Assembly (NCBI GenBank): GCA_030762895.1
Contig: CM061065.1
Coordinates: 64,588,200 to 64,652,199 of the forward strand
DNA: 64,000 nucleotides
Source of the DNA: Sophora flavescens
Lineage: Eukaryota; Streptophyta; Magnoliopsida; Fabales; Fabaceae
Direction of reading: 5' to 3'
Shown: piece by piece, positions 1-11,111 of the stretch
How the letters are laid out: each line of letters begins with the position of its first letter
Numbering within the stretch: position 1 is the first letter of the stretch
Program-made: the position numbers and the translations under genes
The notes under the pieces: model-generated
Told to the model about the DNA's origin: nothing
What the model saw: only the letters and a program-made list of their open reading frames with translations
Database searches by the model: none

Positions 1-628
1 TAGGAGGGAGAGGTACAAAAGTATTTGAAGAAGGGATAGAAGTGGAAGGTTTAGGGTTAGGAATTGTGGCCTTTGATCCACTTTTACCAACAACTTCAAG
101 TTGTTTTGATGAGTCACCCACCTTCTTGGAATTATCCTTCGAAGAAGAGTTGTTGTTGTTGAAGAAGGGTTTCTTGAAAGACTTCTCTATCTTCACTTGT
201 GCTTCAACCTTGATTGCATGGTGTAGGTTCCTAGTGTAGCTTGAAGGCACATATCTTTTTCTTAAAACCCTCTTCGTTTCTCTCAAAGTACTAATTGGTT
301 CCTCATCATACCTTCTTCTCTCCTTACACAATTGATCCCACCAAATTAAAGCATAATCATGAAATGCTAGACTAGCTACCTATACTTTCTTTTCTTCACT
401 ATAGTAGTAGCAAGAGAATATCTGCTCCAATTTGGTCTCCCATTCCAAGTAAGCATCGGAATCACTCTTCCCATGGAAGCTAGGGATCTTTACATTCACA
501 TTATGCAACTTGTCATCCTTCTCATTCCTACTTCCTCTGTGCTCATGTCTAGGTCTCCATTTATCAAATCTAGTTCTATGTTCATTGTCTTCCAAATTTG
601 ATGAGCCTCTATGTGAGTTTTCATGCCT
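1..628 (-). pseudogene. gag fragment of element A copy 1
   Basis: The minus strand encodes a retrotransposon Gag region that aligns almost base for base with the plus-strand gag at 47358-48179. The readable part starts at an ATG at 595 and stops after 71 codons at 380-382, where an AAG lysine codon of the right-hand copy has become TAG. Beyond that the sequence still resembles gag, with an asparagine-rich tract and a basic, lysine-rich C-terminal part, to the window edge. A structural Gag would package element RNA; this copy cannot encode the full protein. The 5' end of the reading frame is separated from its upstream part by the solo LTR at 634-2782. Confidence 0.8.
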
Positions 629-992
629 TGACCTGTAACACCCTCATCCGGGGCATTACATTAATTAACCCTTTTTACTAATATTAACGTTATTAAAAGA
701 CATGTCGATTTCTTTCGGAATGTCAATATTTAATTAGTAATTCATTATTAAGTAAAACTCAACTTAAGACATGGAATTAAAAGATCAACATACATTCATA
801 GAAAACATACATAATATTCACATTGATAACAAACACCTTCTTAGTGACAGGTGGATCGACAAAAGTTTTCTTAAACAAAACACTACATTTTACTAGAGTT
901 TAAAGAGACAAAATAAAACATACGACTGACAAGATCCATCCAACATCATTGCCCCAAAATAAAACTAGACTTCCTAAGCTGGTCAAGACAAA

Positions 993-1451
993 CTAGTGAT
1001 ACCCATTCGGGAGACCACGGAAGTCTCCCCTATATCCAGAAGAAGTATCAGAAGAGGATACTTCCACCCCGGCTCCCTCGCCAGGTGCATCATCATCATC
1101 ATCAATGCTCATAGGATGATACTGAGGTTCCTCATCCATGAATTCCTCCTAATCCTCCTCTATTGGTGAAGCTGGCGCCACATTCAGAGGTGGTGGATTT
1201 AACACTAGCAGTCCTAGGTCTGTTAGGTGTTGTACATACAACCAAGCTACCGGAAGTGATATCTAGATGGTCTCCACGATATGAATCCTCCTCTCTGGAC
1301 CTCCCTCTTGTGTTCCTTCTATAGTACAAATCGGGCCAGTGTACTCGGTCATGTGATTCCCCAGATGAATCACCCAAGCCCCAGGGCTGTTGGCATCCTC
1401 AAACATAATCCTTTGCACCCAGGAGTGCACGAGAGGCAGAGCTGGGTCCAT
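993..1451 (-). pseudogene. LTR-encoded acidic ORF of family B, copy 1
   Basis: The ORF begins ATGGACCCAGC on the minus strand at 1451, right after an acceptor-like CTAG, and its similarity runs to a TAG at 993-995. The N-terminal part is related to the intact 164-residue ORF at 25404-25898, and the C-terminal part is rich in Glu and Asp. An in-frame TAG after the ..HIVETI segment, shared by all B copies, and local frame damage interrupt it. The function is unknown. It is a decayed copy of a protein conserved between two LTR families. Confidence 0.6.
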
Positions 1452-2191
1452 CTAGTCTCAACATAATAGGATACATACATATATACATGAAGGAAAATGC
1501 AAGGGTAAGATACAAATATATGGATAATTATAACAACTATATGCACCCAAAAACACATAGAGAAACATATACAAATAACAAGATATCATTTTAAGCAGTA
1601 TGTAGCAAAAGCTAATCATCGCTTTTTGAAAATCATGTCACTTCTATAGTTCAACTTCTATCCTAATCTCCGGAGACCCCAACTTCACTTTGTTTAAAAT
1701 GAGCTGATCAGGCCTGAAATCTTTGCCATAAAAGGCTCAACGTGTTAGTTCACTACAATGCCCAAAACTCTTGGCATAGTGTGCAACGTGCGTGGATATC
1801 CATAACATACTATCCAACTCAAGGCATAGTAATCAAGGCATATGGATTTCATTGTCCGTCAAGGCACAATGATACAACATAGCATGATATACCCTGCCCT
1901 TCAAGATACTCACACAAAATAACTTAGGGCATGTCTGCCAAATGCATGAAAAACATTTTATTATCGAGGCTTTTCTTTGTGTATAATTCTTTCCTTGTCG
2001 AAGCTCAAAGGCTCACCACCTCCATAACTTTTCAATGTATTAAAATTTGTAAACACAAGACATTACATGAAAAACATTTTATTATCAAGACACTTGAGTC
2101 TTCCTTAAGAACAAGAGAAATAAAACAAAGTGTAGTAAAATGGATTTTGTGTGGATGAAAGGAAAAGTGATGAAGTGAGAAGAGGATGTGG

Positions 2192-2200
2192 TTATATAAA
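2192..2200 (-). promoter_or_regulatory. TATA box of solo LTR B copy 1
   Basis: On the minus strand a CT-rich tract (CTCCCTCCCCCTCC) is followed directly by TTATATAA. The same arrangement is found in the other B copies and in LTRs C and D. It is the expected LTR promoter position, about 590 bp into the LTR. Activity is not known. Confidence 0.6.
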
Positions 2201-2782
2201 GGAGGGGGAGGGAGCTGGTTTCAGCAAAAATGGGAGAGGAAAATAAAAAAAATTTAAAAGTATTTTAATATAAAGTTTGAAATATAATAATTTATTATGA
2301 TAATTATGATTTTGTGTCATAAAATTACTATTCATCTTACAAAAAATCTGATTTTCCTCACCCAACACTCCAAAATCTGATACAAGTTATTTCCCTTGAT
2401 TTTTGTTTCGTTCCGATTAAATATCTATACCGAATCGATCGTATTTCTAATGAAAATCGCACCCGAAAAATCAATAAAATAAAAGTTTTTAACAAAAGAT
2501 TGAAAATAGTGGAAACATTAACAATCGTAATTCGAAGCCTAATCGTCTGGTTCACGAGTAAAAATTTCATTTTGGGATCAGTAAACTTGTACCGATAGAG
2601 AAAACGCAGACCAGGATTTGTCTGAATTTTCAGCTGAAATTTTTACTAGAGATTCCTAAGATAGACTAAGTTATGAAAATGACTTGAGTTTATCAAAATA
2701 ATCTCTAAAACTTTAAAATCAATTACTGGCAAGCACACACTTAAGCACAGATTAACAAGAAACCGAAAATCGGGGCGTTACA

Positions 2783-4362
2783 TGATCCTTTTTTGTTCTC
2801 AAGTACTTATAATCCGTCAAACGGTCTCTCAAAGTTCCTTGTCATCCTATCCAACTTCCTATGCAAGTTCCTTGTTCTTGGTGATGATGGAGGAGAATCT
2901 TCTTCATGTTGTGAAGTCGTGATGCACTTACAATTTGAGAAATTACAATACAAATTCCAGAAAATTGAAGATTACACAAATCAAATGAGGATCACACCAA
3001 TAAGAACAATTACACCAACAAAATCAAAAGAATTAAGTACAATCCAACAAGGAATAAATACACTTAAAGAACAAGTGAAAGAAAAGAATTACAAGTCAAC
3101 AATGAATATTACAAGGACCTCACCACTAACTCCCCATTCACTCAAAGATTGCCACTCATGTATATCACTCAATGTAGAATTTTTCAAGATGATTTCTCTC
3201 TTGTCTCTTTCCACTCAAGAGTTTCCTCCTCAAGGGATCTACAAGTTGAAACAAGATTCTCAACAATTAGTCTCCATTAAACAAGTGACAAATCAACCAA
3301 TAGGCAATCAATTCAAAGAGGTCAAGAATGTGGAAAACAACTAACACAAAACTAATGGAGTTTATAAGACAAGCAAGAAAAGGTTCAAGAAGAATTGTAC
3401 ACTCAAATTGATGTGAAGAAGACAAGTTGAAAAGAGTTCAGCAAAGTATAATTCAAATTTAATCAAAGTGTTTGTGAATAGTTAATGATCAAAGTGAATT
3501 GTGCTACACCAATATGTGAAGGATCTATACAAATACAAGCATGCGAAATGGTGGCAAGTCTTTTACCTTTTGCTGGAATTTTCCAGTATTTGCACTTTTG
3601 CCCCAAAACTTTGTATATTTACGGTTTTGGATCACTATTTCTTTTTAAAGTAAATTTTTTTATTTTTTTAAAGCTTCAGTCACTTGACTTTTTCTAATTA
3701 CAATTTTACAGCAATTACAATGAAATTTTGAAATTACAAAAAGATCCTTCAAGTATGAATAAATTTGGACATAATTGGTGTAATACTTGGAAATATGAAC
3801 AATTCAAGTAGTGTAAAATAATTTCCAAGTGAAGGAGCACAAATCAAGTAATTAGAAACCTAGACCTTTCATTCAAGTGGATGATAAACACATCATTTCC
3901 ACAATTTGAATTTCAAGAAGATCTATTAGCTAGGTTCTTAAAATTTGAAATCATTGAAGTACTTTTGATTAAAATTTGAATTAATCTTACTATTGTGAAT
4001 TGAAATTTGAATTTGAATTTTGCAATTGTTCAAATTTACAAAGTAAGGTAAATAGATTTATGCTTGAATTTTCAAGAAGCAACAAAAATCACATGCAACA
4101 AATGGAGCCTAAATTTGAAAGTGAAAATGTATAGGTAAAAAATTTTCACGAAAAATTCAAGCAAGATCAATTCAAACACATTTCAAATTTTAGATCCATG
4201 ATCACATTTGGATTCAAATTGAATTTCATCATCCAAATTCAAGTGATTAATGGCGCCACTATGTATGAAATTTTCATCATAAAATTGGCTCCAACTCAAA
4301 GATCATCATAGAATTTGAAATTTTTGATCAAAAATTCAAAACAATTGAAGATCAAAGATCTA
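2783..4362 (-). other. untranslated leader of element A copy 1
   Basis: This stretch lies between the primer-binding site and gag of element A on the minus strand. No long sense ORF is visible. Just before the B insertion, the sense strand has a short gag-like reading frame rich in Arg and Glu that ends in TAA; the same TAA is present in copy 3. The region is AT-rich, and its strongest open frame is on the opposite strand (2793-3344). Confidence 0.6.
2793..3344 (+). CDS. antisense ORF in element A leader, 183 residues (uncertain)
   Basis: This plus-strand ORF runs opposite to element A. It starts MFSSTYNPSN, contains LGDDGGESSSCCE and ends KEVKNVENN. The equivalent ORF in copy 2 (17714-18265) has the same length and no stops, while in copy 3 it is split by a LINE and a frameshift. 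No domain is recognised. Antisense ORFs are known in some plant gypsy elements, but this could also be a shadow of an old sense gag frame with biased codons. It is listed because 183 open codons in such AT-rich DNA, kept in two copies, is unexpected. Confidence 0.3.
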   Translation: MFSSTYNPSNGLSKFLVILSNFLCKFLVLGDDGGESSSCCEVVMHLQFEKLQYKFQKIEDYTNQMRITPIRTITPTKSKELSTIQQGINTLKEQVKEKNYKSTMNITRTSPLTPHSLKDCHSCISLNVEFFKMISLLSLSTQEFPPQGIYKLKQDSQQLVSIKQVTNQPIGNQFKEVKNVENN

Positions 4363-4377
4363 GCTCTAGATACCACA
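4363..4377 (-). promoter_or_regulatory. primer-binding site, element A copy 1
   Basis: On the minus strand, immediately after the LTR terminus ..CACATCA, the sequence reads TGTGGTATCTAGAGC. This matches the 3' end of plant initiator tRNA-Met (TGGTATCAGAGC) with a one-base insertion and a change. Confidence 0.7.
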
Positions 4378-4890
4378 TGATGTGATCAAGGATTGATTAC
4401 TAAACTTTTGAGGATCTTTATTTGAACTAAATGCTTTGAATTCAAGATCAACCACAAACAATAACAAATGAATGAAACTTGAATCTCAAGTGAGAATAAT
4501 GAGAAACAAAAAGGAATCGAAGAGCACAATTATATATGAATTGAAATGACAAGAACAAAAATATAAGTGCAGAAAATTAAAGAAAGAAAGTAGAAAATGG
4601 AATAGGAAGAAAATGAAGGGGAAGGTGCCACAATTGAATAATCTTTGAGAAGAAGATTGAATTGATAAGCCAAAGGAGGATTCACCACTTGAATATGGAA
4701 ATTCAAGATAAGAATCAATGGTTCAACTCATGAACCAAGAAGAGGAGAACTCTCAACTCTCTCTAGAAATCTCAAGTGTGAGAAAACTCAAATGTATTCA
4801 AACTTATGAAATGAATTACAAAGAGCCTATTTATAGATGAGCAAAGTGCTCATCCACTTCCAAGATGCAAATGGCGCCTCCTACATCATA
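4378..4890 (-). mobile_element. partial 5' LTR of element A copy 1
   Basis: This corresponds to the 3' two thirds of the 780-bp LTR seen complete at 49048-49827. It ends CTTGATCACATCA next to the primer-binding site and contains a TATA box (CTATAAATAGG, minus strand, 4826-4836). The missing 5' part was separated by insertion of C at 4891, in the sequence CCTACATCATA. Confidence 0.8.
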
Positions 4891-5508
4891 TGTAACACCC
4901 TGTTTTTCGTATGCTTCTTTATTAGTAAATACATGATTTAATGTGTTTATTTTTGATAAAATCCAGAGGATGATTTTATTTATAATAAAATCATTTTCTT
5001 GTGTTGTTTTACTGTATGAAGTCACAGTAAAATTTCCGGTCGAAAATTCAGATGAAAACCGGTCTGGGTTCTCACTGCCAGTACAAGTTTACTGAGCTAG
5101 AGACAAAATTCTAATTCGTGAACGAGACGGTTAGTGTTTTTATGATGTTTTGTGTGGGTTTGGAGTTTTTCAAAAAATCTTATTCGGGACCAAATCTTAG
5201 GGATTTCCTGGGCGAAATCGTCGGGAATACGATCGGGGAAGTCATCTAATACGCAATGGAGCAGAGCATCAAGAGGATGAAGTGACATGAAGATACTTGA
5301 TGTGAAGGCTATGACATCCCTCAAAAAGTGAATCTTGACTTTCTTTTCAAACTCTTACTTTTTCATCTTTCTCTCTCCAACCTTAGCTCCACACCATACC
5401 TCCATCTTACCACACCTTACCTTCTTTCTTTCTCTACAAGCAACCCACCTTCTTTTTTCTCTTCTTTCTTCTTTTTCCTCTCAAAACCGTGACCCTCCCC
5501 CTCATTCT

Positions 5509-5517
5509 CTATAAATA
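5509..5517 (+). promoter_or_regulatory. TATA box of LTR C
   Basis: CTATAAATA lies just downstream of ACCCTCCCCCTCATT. Similar CT-rich tracts precede the TATA boxes of LTRs B, D and D'. A transcription start would be expected about 30 bp downstream, at the CA-rich CCACCACTCATCAC stretch. Confidence 0.65.
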
Positions 5518-5575
5518 CTCTTCATTTCCACCACTCATCACTTTCCTCCATTTCTCACATTTTTACTTTACTACA

Positions 5576-5603
5576 TTTCTTCTTCTTCTTCTTCTTCTTC
5601 TTC
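5576..5603 (+). repeat. TTC microsatellite in the LTR C leader
   Basis: About nine TTC repeats lie in the presumed 5' untranslated region just after the promoter. The inverted copy at 34437-34476 has about thirteen units, so the tract changed length after the duplication. Confidence 0.9.
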
Positions 5604-5968
5604 TCTCTTCTAAACTTCATCTTTTAATCAAGCTTTTTACTTTAAGTTCTTCATCAAAGTTCTTCATATTGTTGAGGTTAATGATCCTATGTTGTTAATT
5701 TTTCAAGTTCTTGTCTTTATGTTCATAGTTTTGCTTTAAGTTTTCTTTAAGCTTTCAAACTTTTAAAATCTCTTAAAAATAGTAGAAAACTCTGTTTGAG
5801 TTGAAACCAATTTATATGTTCTTATTTTTTTCCTACTATCACATACTAAAAGTTTGTGTAAAACAAATTTTCCTAACCTCTTCTTCCTAAGGAGGCCGAA
5901 ACCATGTATATGGTTTAGATGGATCTTGTTTCAACTTTTACATGTATGAGTTTGTATTTAAGTTTTCA

Positions 5969-6683
5969 TTTCCAAGATGTTCATGGACCAAGGCTCCTTT
6001 ATGTTAAAGGATGCTATGTCTAAGTGATTGGAAAGTTTAAAGATTTTTACTCTATTTTTATGTAAAGACCAAAACCAATGAGTTTTAAGGCAATGTTGTT
6101 TAAGTTTTGTTTTCCAAAATGATCATGGATTAAGACTCCTTGACATAAGAGGATGCTAAGTCCAAGAGATTGGAAAGTTTGAAGATTTCTAACCCCTATT
6201 TCTTGAAAAGGCCGAAACCTTCAATGGTTATGGCAAATATGTTGAGTTTTGTTTTCCAAAGTGATCATGGACTAAAAAGCTCCTTATGTTAAAGGATGCT
6301 ATGTCTAAGTGATTGGAAAGTTTAAAATATTTTCTTGCTTTATTTTCGTATGATGGCCGAATGTAACATTTGACCTAGGATGTGTTATTTCATTTTGTTT
6401 TCCAAGATGATTATGGATCAAAGCTCCTTCATGTTAAAGGATGCTATGTCCAAAAGATTGGATGATTTAAATATCTCAAACCTCACAAACTTGTTAAGGC
6501 TGAACCTAAGGGTTCATGGTCTAAGACATTTTATTTTTCCTTTTTCCAAAATGATCATGGTTTCAAGCTCCTTACTATGTATGGATGCTAACCTAAAGAG
6601 ATTGGAAAGTTTAGAAATTTCTAGCCTATTTACCTATGCTTGGCCGAAACCCTAAGTCAAGTACTTAGTGGGATTTTTAATTC
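5969..6683 (+). repeat. five tandem units of about 143 bp inside LTR C
   Basis: Units start at about 5969, 6111, 6253, 6398 and 6543, each at TTTCCAARRTG. Each has a GATCATGG-like block, a GTTAAAGGATGCTA-like block and a GAGATTGGAAAGTTT-like block, and most end near GGCCGAAACC or a derivative. Spacings are 142-145 bp and the units are clearly diverged from each other. A decayed unit with GGCCGAAACC precedes them at about 5890. They lie in the transcribed part of the LTR. No coding function is evident. Confidence 0.88.
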
Positions 6684-8408
6684 AACTTTGTTAAAATATT
6701 TTTGTTTATGAACTTCTAGCACTTGAGGATCATAAATCGAAGAGTCGCATAAATGTTGGAAACCCTAATCCTAAATTATTGTCTAAACCGAACCTATACC
6801 TTGTGGTTGGTGTTCTTTGATTGAGTTTTAACTCATGATTTCATGTTTTGTAACCTTAGACTTCCATCGCCAATCGGAGCGAGGACGTTCGTGAGCTTTT
6901 CTCTTCGAATCCGAGACTCTTATCTTCCACGTGAGGTAAGAGGGGATTTCCTAATGATATTCAATAACTGTATGCATGTGTGTAGGTGTTTAACTGGATA
7001 TTTATATGTTGATTGAGCTTACTTGGTTATCTAATGTACTTGAAATGTTATGCTATTATCTAATGTTGAACTGTGCTTGCTCTAAATGTTATAATGCATA
7101 TCTGTGATGAACTGCTTTCAACTATGATATTAGCATTGAACGGAGAATATATACTGCTGTCGATTGAAAGTTTGCTAAGCCAGACTTGTGTCTGTGCTCA
7201 ACTGTTATAAGGATTAAAAACCTCAATAAGCTTTGAAGATGAAGGGATTGGTGTTCTTTTCCAAAAGCTCATTAACTTAAAGTACTTGTTTTAAATGTTG
7301 AAATGGTTTTGGTGAACTGTTGTTATACAAGAGAAAAATCCTTTTCGAACTATGTGTCTTCAAGTGAAAACTTTCAAGATTATTTGGCTTTGGGGATTTT
7401 CAAAGATAAAAGTATTTCAAAGATGCTTTACAAAAGATTTTCAAAGAAAAGGTTTTCTCCTAAATGTTTTAGAAACTTTCCGATAGCCTGGATAGGTTAT
7501 CGAGGATTCGGTTTTGAATTTGCTTTTCACTGAACGAAAAAAAAAATAAGTACTTAAGAAAAAGAATCTAGAACGCGAGACGTCGCCTCTAGTATTCAGT
7601 TATGCGCACGTGATCTTGGATCAGTGTTAATTCGGGACTATGAGTCCTATTCATGATGTTTTGGACTGAGAGTCCAATTCTCGAAATCGAGGACAGTGCG
7701 TTTTGATTTCATTATTGTGGGCTATTGTCCTTATCATGTTAAGTTTAAAATATGAATAAAAGTATAATTGATTTTTATGACCACAACCCTGGACAGCGGC
7801 CGTGGTTTAGGGCGTTGTGATTGAGCATTCGGACTGTGTGTCCTATGTTTCTGAGTTTTCAAGTGATGGGGAAATGATGATTTAGTCGTTAGGTTTGAGC
7901 TTCGACAGCGAAAAAGAATGAACACAAAGAAAACCTTGTAAACAAAATATTTTCCATGTGCATTTCCCCAGTCAGACGTGCCTTTCTTATATCAGATACA
8001 AGGTGGTATCTGGGAGTCTGTCCATGTGACCGGTTCAGAGGCACATGTGACGTTGCTCGTCCTGAGACCTTAAATGCATGAGGGTATGGAGGCAACTTCC
8101 CGGTGGGCTAGAGATTGACCAACTCTAATTCTTCGTCAGTGAAACACGGTGTTGAGATCTCATGAGATTAGGATAGAGCCTGATATTGAAGTGTCATGCA
8201 TATTTTCGAAAATTGATTGTTCGGGCTTGAGATCCCTTGATATAACACGGTTATATTATGATTATGCATGATTTAACTATTAACTTGATTATGTGTTGCA
8301 TGTATCATGTATATGGTTGTTATGGGATATATCTTATGACGGTATCTCACTCTTGCATATCTATATGTCCTTTTCCTTTTCTTATATCGGTATATGTACG
8401 TGCTTTAG

Positions 8409-8624
8409 ATGGAACCCAACGTTCCCCTAGCACCCTCGATTTCGAGGAATGAGGTGTTCGACGAGGCTAGGATAGTGAGGAACTGGACGGTGAGCGATGA
8501 TGCGATGATAGCTACGTATCGGGGATCGAGTTATGTAGTGTTTGTGGTCACTCAGACTGTAGGAGGCTTTGGTGATCGTCGTCGGGTTTTTGGAGTAGTT
8601 TTGTTTGTCCCTGGTTTTTTATAG
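8409..8624 (+). CDS. short LTR-encoded ORF of family C
   Basis: The ORF begins ATGGAACCCAACG directly after TGCTTTAG, an acceptor-like site, in the same relative position as the acidic ORFs of LTRs B and D. About the first 45 residues (MEPNVPLAPSISRNE...) are also encoded in the inverted copy at 31580-31726, which then stops at TAG where this copy has CAG. The C-terminal part here is therefore likely read-through. No domain is recognised. It may be a degenerate relative of the B/D LTR proteins, but only the start context is clearly shared. Confidence 0.35.
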   Translation: MEPNVPLAPSISRNEVFDEARIVRNWTVSDDAMIATYRGSSYVVFVVTQTVGGFGDRRRVFGVVLFVPGFL

Positions 8625-8976
8625 TCTTCTTTTGAGTTCAGTACCCAGATTCCTCATTCCCAGTTTGATGTTTTATCTGTTTCTTTAGTTTATGTTTTCA
8701 GTGAAGTTGGCCTGTTTGTTTAAGATCCGTTTTGTAATCCAAAACTTAAGATCCCAATGGGGAAATGTCATATATGTATCTATGTATGATGTTTATATTC
8801 ATATTTTGAGTGTTCATCACCTTTTCTTAACCTCTTTCAACAAAAAAAAATCTAAGTACCTTTTTGGTCATTTGATACAAAAGGTTTTGTTTTCCGAAAG
8901 CGACCAGCGTTTTAATGTGTTCTTTTCCGCAAAAAGGGTAACCATGTGATGACCGAGTTTAGGGTGTCGCATTAGT

Positions 8977-8988
8977 TGGTATCAGAGC
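8977..8988 (+). promoter_or_regulatory. primer-binding site of chromovirus C
   Basis: TGGTATCAGAGC lies five bases after the 5' LTR end. It is an exact complement to the 3' end of plant initiator tRNA-Met, the usual primer of many plant LTR retrotransposons. Confidence 0.92.
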
Positions 8989-9150
8989 AAGTCGAGTCTT
9001 TCGGGAATGTCTGGGTTAGGTCTGTTGTGTTGCTGTTGTGTTTTCTCTGTTTGGATGCTGCTTGAATTACTTCATTTGAGGCAATATGTTGTGACCGGTG
9101 AGTTCTCTCTTTTGGACCGTCATCTGACTGCTTGTGTGATACAGGTCAGT

Positions 9151-10029
9151 ATGAATCCAAGAGGTGCTCATGGACATGGACGAGGCAACCGAGGAATGGA
9201 CTTCGCTGCTCAAGCGCTGGCTGATGTAGCTACTGCTATAGCTCTTCAGACTACCAATGCTGCTGCTCAGAATCGACAAGGACAACTGCGAGCGAAGCAA
9301 GCTGCAGAGGGAAGACATCTGGATGCCTTCAGACGTCAGAACCCATCTCAGTTCGACGGAGACGTGGATCCAATTAAAGCGGACCTTTGGATTCAAGAGC
9401 TAGAAAAGATCTTCGAGTTGGTGCATACCCCTGAAGAATCCAAGGTACCTTATTCGACGTTTCAGCTTGTGGGAGATGCCGAGTACTGGTGGAAGGGTAC
9501 TATGCAACTGTTAGAGGCCGAACATCAGGCGATCACCTGGGGAGTATTTCGCGGCAAGTTTCTGGACAAATACTTTCCCCAGAGTTGCCTAAAGGAGAAG
9601 GAACAAGAGTTTATGAGGCTGAGTCAACGAGACCTGATGGTTGGGGAGTATGCGACCAAGTTCGAATCACTTGCCAAATACTTCCGCTTCTTTCAAAACA
9701 ACCCCAACGAAGAGTGGAAGTGTCAACAGTTTGAAGCCGGTTTACGCTTCGAGATCAAAGAGTCAGTACTGCCCTTGGAAATTCAGAATTTCCAAGCATT
9801 AGTGGAAAAGTGCCGAAAGATTGAGCTAATGCACAGAGGAAGGGATAATAGAGGAAGTGCAGGAGGACCTGTTCGTCCTAAGGGCCAGAACCAAAGCCAG
9901 AGTTCTAGGTGGAAGCAGAGGAAGCCATATGATCAGGCATCTAGCTACGACCAGAAACAACAAGCTCATCCCAGTGTTTCAGGGACAGGAAGTGGAGGCC
10001 AGAGAAACAATGATCAAGGTCAAGAATGA
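9151..10029 (+). pseudogene. gag: gag of chromovirus C
   Basis: It encodes Gag from MNPRGAHGHGRG, with the retrotransposon gag core (for example SQFDGDVDPIKADLW, AEYWWKG, FLDKYFP, EYATKFESLAKYF) and then a basic Gln/Ser-rich linker. I chose the ATG at 9151 because the same MNPRG start is conserved in the inverted copy (30986); the frame is open further upstream to 9007. The frame ends at a TGA (10027-10029) immediately before the zinc knuckles, which follow in the same frame. The stop therefore separates the capsid part from nucleocapsid and pol. Gag forms the particle that packages element RNA. Confidence 0.88.
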
Positions 10030-11107
10030 AGATGCTTCAGATGCGGAGTTTCGAACCACCTTGCTAATGTTTTCCCAAAGAAGGACTCCAAGTGCAACAA
10101 CTGTGACTGCATTGGACACTTGGCAAGGGAATGCCGTGCGCCGAAGAGGGAGCAGTCAAATAATAATACCAGATCAAGCAAGCCAACTATTAAGGGAAGA
10201 GTGTATACCATGAGTGGTGCTGAGGCATCAAACTCCGCTGATCTTGTGCAAGGTAAGTGCGACATTGCTGGTAATCTCTTGTCTGTACTTTTCGATTCAG
10301 GCGCAACTCATTCTTTTATTTCGATGGATCGTGTGAAAATTCTAGACTTGCCTGTTTCTTCCTTGCCATATAATCTGATTGTTTCTACCCCAACTGCTGA
10401 ACCTGTGACTATTAATTCTGTTTGCTTAAACTGTCCTATCATCGTTCAAAATAGACATTTCCTTGTAGACTTGATATGTTTGCCTTTAGTACAGTTAGAT
10501 GTAATATTAGGCATGGTTTGGTTATCTTTCAACCATATCCTAATAGATTGTGCTTATAAAACCTTAATCTTTAGGGAGGAGATTTTTGGATTATTATCTG
10601 CTAGTCAGGTAAGAGCTTCTTTGAAAGAGAGAGCTCAAGGATACATGCTGTTCTTTTCTTCGGACATCGAGATCAAGTTTGACTTAGAATCCATACCTGT
10701 CGTTCGAGAGTTTCCGAAATTTTCCCCCGAGGATGTACCTAGATTTCCACCTGTTCGAGATATCGAGTTCGTGATTGATCCGATTCCTGGCACTGGACCA
10801 ATATCCATGGCACCGTATCGCATGTCGCCATTAGAGTTAGAAACCTTGAAGGAGCAACTTGAGGATCTGATGAGGAATGAGTTTATACGACCTATTATAT
10901 CACCGTGGGGAGCTCCAATCCTGCTAGTAAAGAAGAAAGATGGAACGGCTAGGCTGTGTGTGGACTTTCGTCAATTGAACAAAGTTACGATCAAAAACAG
11001 ATATCCTCTTCCAAGGATAGATGATCTTGTGGATCAGTTACGTGGAGCGGCAGTGTTTTCAAAGATAGATCTAAGACAACGTTTCGAACACGCTATGGGC
11101 ATTATGA
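10030..11107 (+). pseudogene. pol: zinc knuckles, protease and N-terminal reverse transcriptase of C
   Basis: This continues the gag frame after the TGA. First come two CCHC knuckles. The first (CFRCGVSNHLANVF) has lost its last Cys; the second (CNNCDCIGHLAREC) is complete. Next is an aspartic protease with the DSGATHSFI active-site motif, then the RT fingers region (for example SPWGAPILLVKKKDG, CVDFRQLNK, NRYPLPRIDDL). The frame breaks near 11075: the stretch between KIDLR and the RYGHYEYL-equivalent is deleted (roughly 50 bases), which also shifts the frame. Processing and reverse transcription are the family functions; this copy cannot provide them. Confidence 0.88.
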
Positions 11108-11111
11108 GTAT

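Larger units (their letters stand above)
634..2782 (-). mobile_element. solo LTR B, copy 1 (internally deleted), nested in element A
   Basis: On the minus strand the element begins TGTAACGCCCCG at 2782 and ends GGGTGTTACA at 634, so it has TG...CA termini. The flanks are TGACC (629-633) and TGATC (2783-2787), a 5-bp target duplication with one mismatch. No internal domain is present, so it is a solo LTR. Compared with the complete 4046-bp copy at 43307-47352 it lacks about 1.9 kb around 2060-2095, where a short templated filler is found. The LTR is of the long Tekay/Del-like type (inference from its resemblance to the LTRs of C). Confidence 0.82.
1..4890 (-). mobile_element. Ty3/gypsy-like element A, copy 1 (interrupted, runs off left edge)
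   Basis: This is a reverse-oriented LTR retrotransposon. Read on the minus strand it has a partial 5' LTR (4890-4378), a primer-binding site, a leader of about 1.6 kb, a nested solo LTR (B) and then gag, which leaves the window at position 1. The same order appears on the plus strand at 35165-49827, where the 3' LTR is also present, and in shorter form at 17704-20028. The 5' LTR is cut at 4890 by chromovirus C. The gag homology and iMet-type primer site place it in Ty3/gypsy; the clade is not certain. Confidence 0.8.
4891..8971 (+). mobile_element. 5' LTR of chromovirus C (4081 bp)
   Basis: It begins TGTAACACCCTG and ends GGGTGTCGCA, followed by TTAGT and the primer-binding site. It contains a promoter at about 5509, a TTC microsatellite, five tandem 143-bp units (5969-6683) and a short ORF near the 3' end (8409). 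The inverted copy is at 31166-35164 (3999 bp). The long LTR length reflects expansion of the region downstream of the TATA box. Confidence 0.9.

Noticed and set aside
5969..6683. Regular repeats considered as a CRISPR-like array
   Set aside because: The repeats are contiguous 143-bp units without conserved short repeats and unique spacers, inside a plant LTR.
9067..9396. 109-residue ORF on the minus strand opposite gag of C (and its counterpart at 30741-31070)
   Set aside because: It lies entirely antisense to conserved gag sequence; both copies keep it because gag is conserved, so it is a shadow frame.
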